Assembly: GCA_037481935.1 (NCBI GenBank)
Contig: JBBFKQ010000007.1
Coordinates: forward strand, 51,878 to 115,877
Reading direction: 5' to 3'
DNA length: 64,000 bases
Origin: Aquificaceae bacterium
GTDB taxonomy: Bacteria; Aquificota; Aquificia; Aquificales; Aquificaceae
In this document: positions 8,947 through 18,415 of the stretch, one piece after another
How positions within the stretch are numbered: position 1 is the first letter of the stretch
How the letters are laid out: the number at the start of each line of letters is the position of its first letter
Translations under genes and position numbers: made by a program
Notes under the pieces: model-generated
Databases searched by the model: none
What the model saw: only the letters and a program-made list of their open reading frames with translations
Told to the model about the DNA's origin: nothing

Positions 8947-9888
8947 ATGGATGCCCTGAGAATGCTGGAGGAATTTCCAGAGCAGTTTAGAAGGGTAGAG
9001 TGTAAGAGCATCAAGCCTGAGGAATACAGTGGAATAGTCTTCAGCGGTATGGGAGGGTCAGGCATAGTGGGGGACTTCATGAGGCTTTTTCTGAGAGGAG
9101 ACAGACCTGTAGTGTCCCTGAGGGGCTATGACCTCCCACCCTTCGTAAAAGAGGGCTGGCTTCTTGTCTGCACCAGCTACAGCGGAAACACAGAAGAGAC
9201 CCTGAGCACACTCCAGGAAGCCCTGAAAAGGGGGCTAAAGCCAGTATGTGTAAGCTCTGGCGGAAGACTTAAAGAGATAGCAGAGAGGGAAGGGCTGATG
9301 CACATTCCACTGCCCCAGGGCTATCCACCGAGATATGCCCTTGGCTTTATGCTTTCAGCTCTCATGTGCCTTTTTGGCATGGATGAATCTGTGGAAAGGC
9401 TCAGGGAGCATCTTATCAGACACAGGGAAGAGATAAAGTCACAGGCTCAGGATATTGCCCGCTCCATGTTTACATACATCCCCATAGTTTACGGAACGCC
9501 TCTTACTGAACCTGTAGCCTTCCGCTGGAAAACGCAGATAAACGAGAACTCAAAGACCCTCTGCTACAACGCCTTTCTGCCAGAGATGCACCACAACGAG
9601 GTGGTAGGTCTTGACAATGCTCAGATAAGAAACCTCTGCACCTTTACCCTACTATATGACCCTATGGACAATGATAGGATTCTCAAAAGGGTTGAAATAA
9701 CCCGTCAGATATTTGAAGACCTTGGCGTGGTTCTGAAAGTGTTGTCAGGAAAAGGGGAAAGCCTTATGGAAAGGCTTCTGTATCTCACATACCTCGGGGA
9801 CTGGGTCAGCCTCTACCTTGCAGAGCTATACAGGCAGGACCCGATACCTGTCAGGGTCATAGATTTTATAAAAAGGAGCATGTTATAA
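8947..9888 (+). CDS. Bifunctional phosphoglucose/phosphomannose isomerase (SIS type)
   Basis: 313 residues. The N-terminal SIS domain has GMGGSGIVGDF and the sugar-phosphate loop CTSYSGNTEETL; the middle carries NENSKTLCYNAFLPEMHHNE, whose Glu and His are the catalytic pair in archaeal PGI/PMI. The enzyme interconverts glucose-6-P or mannose-6-P with fructose-6-P. This class is common in archaea and Aquificales and replaces classical Pgi. The ATG at 8947 has a good Shine-Dalgarno (GAGGAGG) 8 nt upstream. Confidence 0.88.
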   Translation: MDALRMLEEFPEQFRRVECKSIKPEEYSGIVFSGMGGSGIVGDFMRLFLRGDRPVVSLRGYDLPPFVKEGWLLVCTSYSGNTEETLSTLQEALKRGLKPVCVSSGGRLKEIAEREGLMHIPLPQGYPPRYALGFMLSALMCLFGMDESVERLREHLIRHREEIKSQAQDIARSMFTYIPIVYGTPLTEPVAFRWKTQINENSKTLCYNAFLPEMHHNEVVGLDNAQIRNLCTFTLLYDPMDNDRILKRVEITRQIFEDLGVVLKVLSGKGESLMERLLYLTYLGDWVSLYLAELYRQDPIPVRVIDFIKRSML

Positions 9889-9899
9889 TTAGGCTCACT

Positions 9900-10817
9900 A
9901 TGGAAATAGGCTGGCTCGTATTTGGACTGGTGGTTCTTACTGCTCTGTTTCTTGACCTCTTTGTCTTTCACAGGCATCCCCACAAGATATCCCTCAAGGA
10001 AGCCCTTCTGCTCTCCGCCTTCTGGATAGCCCTGGGTCTTGCCTTTGCAGGCTTTGTCTATTACACGAGGGGATACGACAGGACTGTGGAGTATCTGACG
10101 GGCTATCTTCTTGAGAAGGCACTTAGCCTTGACAACATTTTTGTTTTTATACTCATCTTCTCCTACTTTAAAGTTCCCGAGGAATTCAGACACAAGGTGC
10201 TCTTCTGGGGAGTTTTAGGAGCCATCGTTTTCAGGGCCATATTCATCTTTGCAGGTCTTGAGCTCATAAAGCACTTCCACTGGATGGTCTACATATTTGG
10301 CGTCATACTCATCATCTCCGCCATAAAGCTTCTGACCACAGAAGAGAAGGAGTTTCATCCAGAGCACACCCTTGTCTACCGAATAGCAAAGAAGATAATC
10401 CCCCTCAGACCTCACAACGGAGATGGCAGGTTCTTCATAAGGGAGGGTGGAAAGCTCTACGCAACCCCTATGTTTCTTGCTCTTGTGTTTGTAGAGAGCT
10501 CGGATATCATGTTTGCCATAGACTCGGTGCCAGCCATAATCGCCATATCAAGAGACCCCTTTATAGTTTACACATCAAACATCTTTGCTATACTGGGGCT
10601 CAGGTCTCTTTACTTTGCGGCTGCGGGTGTGCTTCCGCTCTTTCACTACCTGCACTATGGACTCTCCTTTATCCTCGGCTTTATAGGTGTCAAGATGCTC
10701 CTTTCGGACATTTACAAGATACCGGTGGAAGTTTCTCTTCTTCTCATAGGCAGTGCAATTTTTGTTTCGGTAGTTGCCTCCATAATAGTCAAAAGGGAAG
10801 AAAAGTCTTCTGAATGA
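9900..10817 (+). CDS. TerC-family integral membrane protein
   Basis: 305 residues with about eight or nine hydrophobic segments. The TerC family acidic signatures are visible: LTALFLDLFVFHR at the N-terminus, EKALSLDNIFVF in the middle and FVESSDIMFAIDSVPAI in the second half. TerC proteins (tellurite resistance / Alx group) are implicated in manganese or calcium export and in metal loading of secreted proteins; the substrate here is not known. TATAAT (9884-9889) stands 10 nt before the ATG. The last 4 bp overlap the next gene (ATGA). Confidence 0.9.
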   Translation: MEIGWLVFGLVVLTALFLDLFVFHRHPHKISLKEALLLSAFWIALGLAFAGFVYYTRGYDRTVEYLTGYLLEKALSLDNIFVFILIFSYFKVPEEFRHKVLFWGVLGAIVFRAIFIFAGLELIKHFHWMVYIFGVILIISAIKLLTTEEKEFHPEHTLVYRIAKKIIPLRPHNGDGRFFIREGGKLYATPMFLALVFVESSDIMFAIDSVPAIIAISRDPFIVYTSNIFAILGLRSLYFAAAGVLPLFHYLHYGLSFILGFIGVKMLLSDIYKIPVEVSLLLIGSAIFVSVVASIIVKREEKSSE

Positions 10818-11941
10818 TTAGGGTTCTTCAGGTAGTGGACGGTCTTGGTTGGGGAGGGACAAAGGAACAGACATATCTGATAACGAGGGAGCTTTCTCTA
10901 AGGGGTATTGAGGTTCATGTGGCTCTCTCTTTCCAGTATGAGCTTATGGTGAGAAAGCTCAGAGAGTATCCCGTAAAGCTTCACTTCTTTGAAAACCACA
11001 ACAGACTCTCCCGCCTCAACCTTGCAAACTACTACAGGCTCTGGAAGATACTCAAAGAGGAAGAATTTGATATAGTTATTGCCAACTCTCCCCATGCCCT
11101 TGACTTTGTGAGGCTATCCTTACTCTTTCTAAGGAAAAAGCCAAAGGTTATAGCTTACAAGAGGACGGGCAAGGGTTCCAGCCAAGTTTCCAAACTGCTA
11201 AAGTATTCAGTTGCAGACAGGATTGTGGTGGTGGACAGGACAACCCTTGAAAAACTAAGGCGTGAGGGCTTTTTTCCAGAGAGGCTCGTCTACATCCCCA
11301 GCGGTCTTGACCTTCAGAGGTTCAGACCCGTGGAAAAGGAGAAGGCCTTAGAGAAGAGAAAAGAGCTTGGTATCCCCCCAGACTGGAAGGTTTTTATAAA
11401 CGTGGCAAACTGGAACCCAGAGCACAAGGGTCAGCCACTTCTGATAGAGGCCTTCTCAAGGCTGAACTGTCGTGACTGTATTCTCCTTCTCGTTGGTCTC
11501 CAGACGGATGACTACGCCCCGGAATACGCAAAAAGGTATGGGCTTGAGGGTAGACTTCTGGGGCTTGGCTTTAGAGAAGATGTGCCAGAGCTTATCAACA
11601 TGGCAGATTTTTTTGTCTTTTCCTCCTATTTTGAAGGCGTTGCCGGTGCAGTCCTGCAGGCTATGGCATGCGGAAAGCTAGTAATATCAACTCTTGCTGG
11701 TGGTATAGCAGACTATGTTAAAGATGGTGAAAACGCTCTTGCAGTTCCTGTGGGGGACCTCCATGGGCTTGTGCAAAAGATGAGGCGTGCTCTTGGTCTG
11801 TCAAAAGAAGAATGTGAGAGTATTTCCAGAAGGGCAATAGAAACAGCCCGGGAGTATTCCATAGAGAAGACCGTTGACATGTATATTGAGCTATTCAGGG
11901 AGCTTCTGGGTATATCCTCAGCCCATCAAAGTAGTCCATAA
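10814..11941 (+). CDS. Glycosyltransferase family 4 (GT-B fold)
   Basis: 375 residues. N-terminal half shows the acceptor-side start LQVVDGLGWGGTKEQTYLI; the C-terminal half has NWNPEHKGQPLLIEAF, LLVGLQTDD, and the donor-site E-x7-E region FVFSSYFEGVAGAVLQAMAC. It probably transfers a nucleotide-activated sugar to a lipid or polysaccharide of the envelope on the cytosolic membrane face. Donor and acceptor cannot be read from sequence. It is coupled to terC by an ATGA overlap and runs 47 bp into the convergent apbE gene. Confidence 0.88.
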   Translation: MIRVLQVVDGLGWGGTKEQTYLITRELSLRGIEVHVALSFQYELMVRKLREYPVKLHFFENHNRLSRLNLANYYRLWKILKEEEFDIVIANSPHALDFVRLSLLFLRKKPKVIAYKRTGKGSSQVSKLLKYSVADRIVVVDRTTLEKLRREGFFPERLVYIPSGLDLQRFRPVEKEKALEKRKELGIPPDWKVFINVANWNPEHKGQPLLIEAFSRLNCRDCILLLVGLQTDDYAPEYAKRYGLEGRLLGLGFREDVPELINMADFFVFSSYFEGVAGAVLQAMACGKLVISTLAGGIADYVKDGENALAVPVGDLHGLVQKMRRALGLSKEECESISRRAIETAREYSIEKTVDMYIELFRELLGISSAHQSSP

Positions 11942-12770
11942 AAGCCCTGTTCACATAAAGACTTCCATCCCTAAAGAGGAGAAGAACTCCAATATGGGGG
12001 TTTTCCCTCAAAAACCTTTCCCTGCTTTCGTCATCCATAGCAAGGAGGGCAGTCTCCAGTGCGTCGGTAATTGTGCAGTCGCTATAGGCTACCGTTGCCT
12101 GAACAAGGCTGTTTTCCCTTCCAAGGATGTGCCTTCTGAAGTAGTTGCCTCCTGTAGAAAGGCAGAGGTCTTTTGCGTTGTGGCCCTGTGCCAGTATGGA
12201 GTTGTCTACTGGATTAAAGATTGCCAGAAGCCTGCTGTGCCCCCATACCTTCATGTCTCCAGCTATGGACACAAAGCCCCATGGGGTTTTTAGCCTCTCG
12301 TAAACCTTCTGCACCGTATAACCCTTGCCTATACCGCCAAGGTCTATGGCCATACCCTTTTCCAGAAGGCAGACCCTGTTTGCCTCAATCTTAAGCCTTC
12401 TGTAATCTATCAGCTTCCTCGCCTCCTTCTCGCCGAGAAGTTTCTTTCTTCTATGGTTTATGGTGTAGCTACCCACGGTGATGTCAAAAAAGCCGTAGGT
12501 TGTCTTTGATACCTCAAGGGCTTTCTTTATGACCTCAAGGGTATCTTCGGAGACCTCCACGCAGCCCTGCCCTGCCTTCTGATTTATCGCCGAAACTTCA
12601 GAGGTCTGTATGTAATCGGATAGCTTTTCCTCAAGGCTTTTCATATACCTGTAGGCTTCGTATTCTCTGCCCTCGGGAAGCTCTATAAGGGCGTATGTGC
12701 CCATGAGGTGAAAAAGCCTTTCCTGAGAGAGGGCAAGGGATATAAAAAGCAGGAGAGCAAGTAGTTTCAC
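11895..12770 (-). CDS. apbE: FAD:protein FMN transferase (ApbE)
   Basis: 291 residues with an N-terminal signal sequence (MKLLALLLFISLALSQ). Family signatures are MGTYALIEL, SVSAINQ-like SEVSAINQKAG, DLGGIGKGYTVQK (flavin-binding), and CLSTGGNYFRR. ApbE hydrolyses FAD and attaches FMN to Thr/Ser of periplasmic or membrane proteins such as Nqr/Rnf or NosR-type subunits. Its substrate is not in this window. It follows the 210-residue exported protein with a 4-bp overlap, so the two are likely one unit. Confidence 0.92.
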   Translation of the reverse strand: MKLLALLLFISLALSQERLFHLMGTYALIELPEGREYEAYRYMKSLEEKLSDYIQTSEVSAINQKAGQGCVEVSEDTLEVIKKALEVSKTTYGFFDITVGSYTINHRRKKLLGEKEARKLIDYRRLKIEANRVCLLEKGMAIDLGGIGKGYTVQKVYERLKTPWGFVSIAGDMKVWGHSRLLAIFNPVDNSILAQGHNAKDLCLSTGGNYFRRHILGRENSLVQATVAYSDCTITDALETALLAMDDESRERFLRENPHIGVLLLFRDGSLYVNRAFMDYFDGLRIYPEAP

Positions 12771-13399
12771 CTCTTTCTCTGTTTTGCAGGCTTTTGTGGC
12801 TGTTGTGGTTTTGGCTCTTCCACAGAGACCCTTACCTCAAGGTCCTTTATGACAACCCTTGCGGGCCTTGCCCTGCCTTCTTCAAAAACAAAGCTGAGCA
12901 TGGGAAGGTCCTGAAGTGAAGAGGAAAGGGTTTCATCCGCAAGAACACCACTTACAAAGCCCATTGCGAGCAGTGAAGGCTGAAGTATGAGGCTGGGCTT
13001 TTTGCTGTATTCCAGAACCTTCTTGAGGTCCTGATTGAACTGTGTCTGAACCTCTGCAGGGGGTCTTTCTCCAAAGTAAGCCATGTAAACATGAGAAGGC
13101 TGAAGAAGCTTGAGCCTTTCCCCAAGCCCGTCTCCACCCTTTATGTAGTAGGCTTCTGTTCCAAGGGTCTTCAGAGAGGCTACTAGAGATGCAGAAAAAA
13201 GGGCGCAGAGGTCTGAGGTTTCCATGTAAACCACCGCTATGCGGTTGTATCCCATATTTCTGAGCTGTTTTGCGATTTCTACGCTGGCGTTTATTCTGGA
13301 GTTTGCCCTCTCAGGTAGGAGAAAGGGGTTTACCTGCTGGGCAAGAGGAAATGTCATAAAAGACAGAAGAAAACCAAGTCCGAGCAAACTCTTTCTCAT
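12767..13399 (-). CDS. Exported protein of unknown function, ApbE neighbour
   Basis: 210 residues with a signal peptide (MRKSLLGLGFLLSFMTFPLA, then QQ). The mature part resembles an alternating alpha/beta periplasmic-binding-like fold: IAVVYMETSDLCALFSASLV, then PSHVYMAYFGERPP and PSLLAMGFVSGVL. The tail after about 190 is a Pro/Lys/Gln-rich extension ending KPAKQRKR. I do not recognise the family. It overlaps apbE by 4 bp and could be a partner or acceptor in the same process. The ATG lies 7 nt after a minus-strand TATAAT that it shares with the divergent gene. Confidence 0.7.
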   Translation of the reverse strand: MRKSLLGLGFLLSFMTFPLAQQVNPFLLPERANSRINASVEIAKQLRNMGYNRIAVVYMETSDLCALFSASLVASLKTLGTEAYYIKGGDGLGERLKLLQPSHVYMAYFGERPPAEVQTQFNQDLKKVLEYSKKPSLILQPSLLAMGFVSGVLADETLSSSLQDLPMLSFVFEEGRARPARVVIKDLEVRVSVEEPKPQQPQKPAKQRKR

Positions 13400-13406
13400 G
13401 CGGTCT

Positions 13407-13414
13407 ATTATAAT
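13407..13414. promoter_or_regulatory. Symmetric -10 box shared by divergent genes
   Basis: ATTATAAT is its own reverse complement, giving TATAAT on both strands. On the minus strand it stands 7 nt before the ATG of the exported protein; on the plus strand 8 nt before the GTG of the coiled-coil protein. Only 23 bp separate the two genes, so neither can have a normal leader. Confidence 0.55.
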
Positions 13415-13422
13415 ACATACCC

Positions 13423-13665
13423 GTGGAAGAACTGAGGGAAAAACTAAAAAGGCTGGAAAAGCTATCCCTTGACCCCTTCAAGCCAGAGGCTTTGAGAGAA
13501 GAACTGGAGGAACTGATGAAAAGTCTTCCCGAGATGAGCAGGGAGGAGCTGGAGGAGCTGGCTCTTTTCCTTCAGAAGTTGAAGATGCAGGTTGAGGAAA
13601 ATTACAGGACATGCTTTGGATGGGTGGAGTTCGCTCTCAAAGGGGGGTTCAGGAGAGAGGTATGA
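13423..13665 (+). CDS. Small coiled-coil protein
   Basis: 80 residues from a GTG start. The first ~60 residues are almost entirely charged heptads rich in Glu, Leu and Lys (EELREKLKRLEKL ... EELEELALFLQKLKMQVEE), a predicted coiled coil without membrane segment or signal. No family recognised. It is translationally coupled by an ATGA overlap to the SH3/NlpC-type hydrolase, so it may act with it or be a regulator of it. TATAAT at 13409-13414 lies 8 nt before the GTG. Confidence 0.65.
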   Translation: MEELREKLKRLEKLSLDPFKPEALREELEELMKSLPEMSREELEELALFLQKLKMQVEENYRTCFGWVEFALKGGFRREV

Positions 13666-14792
13666 TATTCCTCCTCCTTATGCTTTTTTTGAGCCTTTCT
13701 TTTGCCCTGCAGGTGGAAGCCATAAACAGGCAATCCCACGCTCTCATTGATTATATGAAAAGGATTGAGGAATTCCCCCAGGTGCTGGAGGGTAGGCAGC
13801 TCAGGGAATGGCTCACAGAGGACAGACTACCAGAAGGAAGGCTTTTTATAAACGGCAGAGAGCTAAAGGATGAAGACATCAAATCCCTGATGGGAAACAT
13901 GAATCTGGAGGCAGTTGAAGAAATCCTTTTTGTCAGGTTTGGCTGGACTCTCAGAAGAAGCAACATGCGCATGTATCCCAGCAATGCGGTCATCCACAGA
14001 GGAAATCCCAAGATTGATTACAACCAGTATACCCTTCTTGAACCCCTCACTCCTCTGGCAATTCTTCACAAATCAAGAGACGGAAACTGGCTCTATGTGC
14101 ATGCTCCCTACATGAGAGGATGGGTCAGAAGGGAGGATGTGCTTCTGATAGAAAGAGAAAAACTTATGAAAGTGCTCAGACTGCCTTTTCTTGTTGTGTC
14201 AAGGGGTGGGGTGGAGGTTGAGGGTATCTTCTTTGGTCTTGGTTCAAAGCTCTACTACGAAGAGAAAGTGGGGGACAGATACAGGGTGCTTCTTCCAGAT
14301 ATGAGAAGGGTCTGGATTGAAAAACACGAGGGGCTTGAGGAGGGCTATTTGAGCTTCAGAGAGGATAGGGTAAGGTCAATACTTGAAAGCCTTCTTGGCA
14401 CCGCCTACGACTGGGGAGGCAAGGAGGGAAGATGGGACTGCTCTTCTCTGGTGCAGAGCCTCTATGCAGTTTTTGGTCTTGAGCTTCCCAGAAACTCCTC
14501 CCAGCAGGCTCAGATAGGCAGGCTTGTGGCTGCAGGCTTTAAAAGCTACGAAGAACTTAAGGAGACTCTTAGAAGAATGCCTCCCTTCAGGACGCTTCTT
14601 TTTATGAAGGGTCATGTTATGGTATACGGAGGATTTCAAGAGGGTGAACCAGTGCTGTATCATGCAGTGCACAGACTGAGAAGAGAAGATGGTTCAGAAT
14701 GGCAAATAAACTCGGTGTATAAAAACCTGTTGGAAAGGGACAGTCTGAGAAACATATATCGGTTGATAGTAGCGGTCAGAGTGCTTGATTAG
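13662..14792 (+). CDS. Exported SH3-domain NlpC/P60 peptidoglycan hydrolase
   Basis: 376 residues from the ATG at 13662, which overlaps the upstream stop (ATGA) and directly begins a signal peptide (MIFLLLMLFLSLSFA). A helical region is followed by two SH3-like parts: MRMYPSNAVIHRG...PLAILHKSRDGNWLYVHAP, then a second ending VWIEKHEG. The C-terminal NlpC/P60 domain has the catalytic Cys in DWGGKEGRWDCSSLVQSLY and the His in MKGHVMVYGG. It should cleave peptide stems in the cell wall. A longer start 17 residues upstream would remove the signal-peptide logic. It converges on the nuclease gene with a 4-bp overlap. Confidence 0.87.
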   Translation: MIFLLLMLFLSLSFALQVEAINRQSHALIDYMKRIEEFPQVLEGRQLREWLTEDRLPEGRLFINGRELKDEDIKSLMGNMNLEAVEEILFVRFGWTLRRSNMRMYPSNAVIHRGNPKIDYNQYTLLEPLTPLAILHKSRDGNWLYVHAPYMRGWVRREDVLLIEREKLMKVLRLPFLVVSRGGVEVEGIFFGLGSKLYYEEKVGDRYRVLLPDMRRVWIEKHEGLEEGYLSFREDRVRSILESLLGTAYDWGGKEGRWDCSSLVQSLYAVFGLELPRNSSQQAQIGRLVAAGFKSYEELKETLRRMPPFRTLLFMKGHVMVYGGFQEGEPVLYHAVHRLRREDGSEWQINSVYKNLLERDSLRNIYRLIVAVRVLD

Positions 14793-16171
14793 AGCTCAAG
14801 AACCTCACCCAGTTCTGGTGTATGAGAACTAAGACCCAGTTTTTCCTTTATAGCTCCCCCGAAGACCTTCATTTTCTCCTCCTCTCCATGTATGAGAAAA
14901 ACCCTTTCGGGTTTTCCAGCATAAGAAAGCCACTCCAGCAAACCCGCCTGGTCCGCATGGGAGGAGAAGCCGTTTATGGTAAAGACCCTTGCCCTGACTG
15001 CTATCTCCTCTCCAAAGACCCTGACGCTCTCCGCACCCTCTATTATCCTCCTTCCCAGCGTTCCCTGAGGCTGATAGCCCACAAAGACTATGGCACACTC
15101 CTCACGCCACAGGTTGTATTTGAGGTGATGAAGAACCCTTCCACCGTTCAGCATACCAGAGCCGGCGATTATCACGGCACCTGAGCCTACAGAGTTTATA
15201 GCCTTTGACTCGTCCACCTCCTTCGTATAGTGGAGGTTGGGTAGCTCAAAGGGGTTTCTCTGGAGGAAAACTCTGTAGGTTTCTCTATCATAGAATTCTG
15301 GGTGTGAGGTGAAAAGCCTTGTAATGCTTATGGCAAGAGGGCTATCAAGGAATATCTCACACTTGGGAAGCCTTCCTTCTTCATGGAACTCTCTCAGCAC
15401 GTAGAGTATCTCCTGAGCCCTCTCAAGGGCATAGGAGGGAATTATCACATTTCCTCCCCTGCCAATGGCATACTGGATAGCCTGAAGCAGTTCTTCCTTT
15501 GATTCTTCAAAGCTCCTGTGATTCCTGTCTCCGTAAGTGCTTTCTATAAATATGTAGTCTGCAGGCGATGGGCTTTCTGGGTCGTGGACTATGGGTTTGT
15601 TCTTGTTTCCAAGGTCTCCAGAGAAGATTACCCTTTTGTGCCTCTTATCCTCATAGACCTCAAGCTCCACAAAGGCGGAGCCCAGTATATGCCCAGAGTC
15701 TCTGAGCCTCAGACTCACGCCCTTTGAGAGCCTGTAGTCTTGATTGTAAGGAAGCCTGACCCTGAAAAACTCCATGGCTTCCAGCACGTCGTATTCTTCG
15801 TAAAGGGGCGGTTCTGGCACTCTGCCTGTTCTCTGGAGCTTTTTAAGGGCGGTTTTGTAGTTTTCATACATGACCTTGCTGGCATCAAGGAGCATTAGCC
15901 TTGAGAGCTTTGCAGTTGGCTCTGTGGAGATTACCTTCCCTCTAAAACCTTCCTTCACCAAAACTGGAACTCTTCCACAGTGGTCTATGTGTGCATGAGT
16001 GAGAACAAGGTAGTCAATCTCTTTGGGGTCAAAGGGAAAGGGCTCGTGGTTTCTCCTTTCCTCAAGCCCCTGAAACATCCCGCAGTCAATTAAAAGCCTT
16101 ACATCCCTTGCTTCCACATAGAAGCAACTGCCTGTTACAGTTTTTGCACCACCGTATGGGATGACTTTCAT
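14789..16171 (-). CDS. Metallo-beta-lactamase-fold RNA hydrolase (beta-CASP, CPSF/YSH1 type)
   Basis: 460 residues. Zinc-binding motifs are complete: THAHIDHCG (motif 2), SGHILGSAF (motif 3), FSGDLG (motif 4). The beta-CASP insert has [18 protein letters not shown] and [13 protein letters not shown], and the C-terminus has FSSHADQ and LIHGEEE. Relatives are exo- or endoribonucleases in mRNA turnover; this subgroup lacks the extra domain of RNase J. It overlaps glyQ by 4 bp and so is probably translated from the glyQ mRNA. Confidence 0.9.
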   Translation of the reverse strand: MKVIPYGGAKTVTGSCFYVEARDVRLLIDCGMFQGLEERRNHEPFPFDPKEIDYLVLTHAHIDHCGRVPVLVKEGFRGKVISTEPTAKLSRLMLLDASKVMYENYKTALKKLQRTGRVPEPPLYEEYDVLEAMEFFRVRLPYNQDYRLSKGVSLRLRDSGHILGSAFVELEVYEDKRHKRVIFSGDLGNKNKPIVHDPESPSPADYIFIESTYGDRNHRSFEESKEELLQAIQYAIGRGGNVIIPSYALERAQEILYVLREFHEEGRLPKCEIFLDSPLAISITRLFTSHPEFYDRETYRVFLQRNPFELPNLHYTKEVDESKAINSVGSGAVIIAGSGMLNGGRVLHHLKYNLWREECAIVFVGYQPQGTLGRRIIEGAESVRVFGEEIAVRARVFTINGFSSHADQAGLLEWLSYAGKPERVFLIHGEEEKMKVFGGAIKEKLGLSSHTPELGEVLEL

Positions 16172-17010
16172 GCCATGGTCTGGAGGTACAGTCTGGCAAC
16201 CCTCTGAGCCAGGCTGTTCATCCTCCTTATGTATCTTGCCCTTTCCTGCACAGAAAGCACACCCCTTGCATCAAGCAGGTTAAAGGTATGGGAACACTTC
16301 AGAAGCTGGTCGTAAGCAGGAAGCACAAGTCCCTCGTCCAGAAGCCTTTTTGTTTCCCTTTCATAAATCTCGTAGAGTTCAAAGAGCACCTTTGGGTCTG
16401 ACTTTTCAAAGTTGTAGACGCTCCACTGATATTCTGAGGGCTTGAAAACCTCCCCATAGGTGAGCCAATGGTTCCACTTTATGTCATACACGCTGTCCAC
16501 ATCCTGAAGATACATGGCTATTCTCTCAAGTCCGTAGGTAATCTCCACCGATATCTCCTCCAGGTCAAGACCACCCGCCTGCTGAAAGTAGGTAAACTGG
16601 GTTATCTCCATACCATCCAGCCACACCTCCCATCCAAGCCCCCACGCGCCCAGAGTGGGAGATTCCCAGTCATCCTCCACAAACCTTATATCATGCTCCT
16701 CTGGCTTTATGCCAAGGGCTCTGAGGCTCTCAAGGTATATCTCCTGAGGGTTGTCCGGTGCGGGCTTTAGTATTACCTGAAACTGGTAGTAGTGCTGGAG
16801 CCTGTTGGGGTTTTCTCCATACCGGCCATCCTTCGGTCTTCTGGAGGGCTCCACATATGCCACGTTCCAGGGCTTTTTGCCCAGCACCTTGAGGAAGGTG
16901 GCAGGGTTCATTGTCCCGGCTCCAGTTTCTATGTCGTAGGGTTGCCACACTGCACATCCCCTCTCCGCCCAGAAGCGATGCAGGGTCATGATAATGTCCT
17001 GAAAATACAT
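16168..17010 (-). CDS. glyQ: Glycyl-tRNA synthetase alpha subunit
   Basis: 280 residues, the standard alpha-subunit length. N-terminal [26 protein letters not shown] and [13 protein letters not shown] are near-invariant GlyQ sequence; [18 protein letters not shown] is the class II active-site region. It activates glycine with the beta subunit, which is not in the window. TAAAAT (minus, 17023-17018) lies 7 nt before the ATG and overlaps the end of the upstream endonuclease V gene. Confidence 0.97.
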   Translation of the reverse strand: MYFQDIIMTLHRFWAERGCAVWQPYDIETGAGTMNPATFLKVLGKKPWNVAYVEPSRRPKDGRYGENPNRLQHYYQFQVILKPAPDNPQEIYLESLRALGIKPEEHDIRFVEDDWESPTLGAWGLGWEVWLDGMEITQFTYFQQAGGLDLEEISVEITYGLERIAMYLQDVDSVYDIKWNHWLTYGEVFKPSEYQWSVYNFEKSDPKVLFELYEIYERETKRLLDEGLVLPAYDQLLKCSHTFNLLDARGVLSVQERARYIRRMNSLAQRVARLYLQTMA

Positions 17011-17015
17011 GGGGA

Positions 17016-17675
17016 TTATTTTAACTCCTTTCTCACCCTCTGCAGAAGGTTATGAGCCAGCCTTGTGGGCTCGGGGATTCTGTAGATGGAAGTCCTCAAA
17101 ACCAGCTCAATGGCAGTCTTCAGGCTTATCCTGTGCCCCACAGAGACATATACCGGTTCTGTGTGGTCCTTTGTCCTCAGGATTGCCCCTACCACGCTGC
17201 CCCTGTAGGTAAGATATGAATAGCTACCCCTTTTGAGTTCCGGCTCCTTTCCGTAGCCAAAGAGCCTTGTCTTTGCCACACCCACGCTCACAGAGTCAGT
17301 CTCCACCCCAAAGTGGGACGCTATCCCACAGCCTCTGGGATGGGCTATTCCCTGTCCGTCAATAAAAAATACATCCGGCTTTAACTCCGCCTCATTGTAT
17401 AGACTTAGCATAAGGGGAAGCTCTCTGAAAGCCAGAAAGGTGGGGATGTAAGGGAAATCCACCACGCCTTCCACCACCTTCTGATAGACCACCTTCAGGT
17501 CCGGTAACCTGACTACCACGAGGGATGCCCACGCCCGAGTGGGGTTTTCTTTTATGCTTTCAAAGGTGAGGTCTATGCCTCCTATGAGCTCTACCTTCTG
17601 GAAGTCATCCCTCTGCAGGACTTTTCTGGCACACTCAAGCTGAACTTTTTCAAGCTCTTTGAGGTTTACATTCAT
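17016..17675 (-). CDS. nfi: Endonuclease V (deoxyinosine 3' endonuclease)
   Basis: 219 residues, normal for EndoV. Catalytic and metal-binding features are present: GGIDLTFE (first Asp), [21 protein letters not shown] [13 protein letters not shown] (second Asp and the His), and [20 protein letters not shown] corresponds to the family's wedge region. The enzyme nicks DNA (or RNA) one nucleotide 3' of inosine, a deamination product that forms faster in hot environments. Start ATGAATG follows GAAGG. Confidence 0.93.
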   Translation of the reverse strand: MNVNLKELEKVQLECARKVLQRDDFQKVELIGGIDLTFESIKENPTRAWASLVVVRLPDLKVVYQKVVEGVVDFPYIPTFLAFRELPLMLSLYNEAELKPDVFFIDGQGIAHPRGCGIASHFGVETDSVSVGVAKTRLFGYGKEPELKRGSYSYLTYRGSVVGAILRTKDHTEPVYVSVGHRISLKTAIELVLRTSIYRIPEPTRLAHNLLQRVRKELK

Positions 17676-17699
17676 CCTTCAGGTCTGTAAAATTGTAGC

Positions 17700-18389
17700 A
17701 TGTCCCTCTTTGAAAGCCTTGAGAGGTTCCTTGTGGGACACAGGGGCATTCCAGCCCTTGAACTGGAAAACACGCTTCAGTCTATTCAGAGAGCCATTGA
17801 GCTGGGTGCCCATGTGGTGGAGGTGGACCTGCAGAGGACAAAAGATGGGGTCTTTGTGCTGAGCCATGATGATGACCTTCAAAGGGTCTTTGGTGTGAGT
17901 ATAAAGGTGAGAGAGTCCAGCTGGGAAGAGCTCAGCAAGGTCCACAGAGATGGCTACAGACTTGCAAGGCTGGAAGAAGCCCTTGAGCTTGTAAACGGAA
18001 GGGTGGGTATGTTTCTTGAGGTGAAACATCCCGAGGATGCTAAGGCTGTGCTGGATGTGGTTGAGAGCTTTCAGGCAACAGGCTGGACTGCCATAATAAG
18101 CTTTTACCCCGCTGCCCTTGAGGCAGTGAGGGGCAGGATAACCACGGGGCTGGTCTACGCAAAACCGCCGGGGATGATTCCAGAAGCCAAAAAGCTCGGA
18201 TGCACCTTTGTGCTTCCCAAGTATCCCCTCGCCACCCAGAAGGCGGTGGACTTTGCCCACAGGCTCAGGCTTAAGATGGTGGCGTGGACTGTAAATGAGC
18301 CAGAAAAGGTAATGGAACTTTTTGAAAGGGGTGTGGATGGTGTGGCAACAGACCACGTGGGGCTTATGAGAAAGGTCCTATTTTCCTGA
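17700..18389 (+). CDS. Glycerophosphodiester phosphodiesterase
   Basis: 229 residues. TIM-barrel GDPD signatures: GHRGIPALELENTLQSIQ (catalytic His), EVDLQRTKDGVFVLSHDD (metal-binding Glu/Asp and second His), FLEVKHP, and at the C-terminus MVAWTVNEPEKV and GVDGVATDH. It hydrolyses glycerophosphodiesters to glycerol-3-phosphate; there is no signal peptide, so it acts in the cytosol (UgpQ-like). TAAAAT (17688-17693) lies 6 nt before the ATG. Confidence 0.93.
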   Translation: MSLFESLERFLVGHRGIPALELENTLQSIQRAIELGAHVVEVDLQRTKDGVFVLSHDDDLQRVFGVSIKVRESSWEELSKVHRDGYRLARLEEALELVNGRVGMFLEVKHPEDAKAVLDVVESFQATGWTAIISFYPAALEAVRGRITTGLVYAKPPGMIPEAKKLGCTFVLPKYPLATQKAVDFAHRLRLKMVAWTVNEPEKVMELFERGVDGVATDHVGLMRKVLFS

Positions 18390-18415
18390 GTTCTAAAAGG
18401 GTTAAAATTTTCTCC

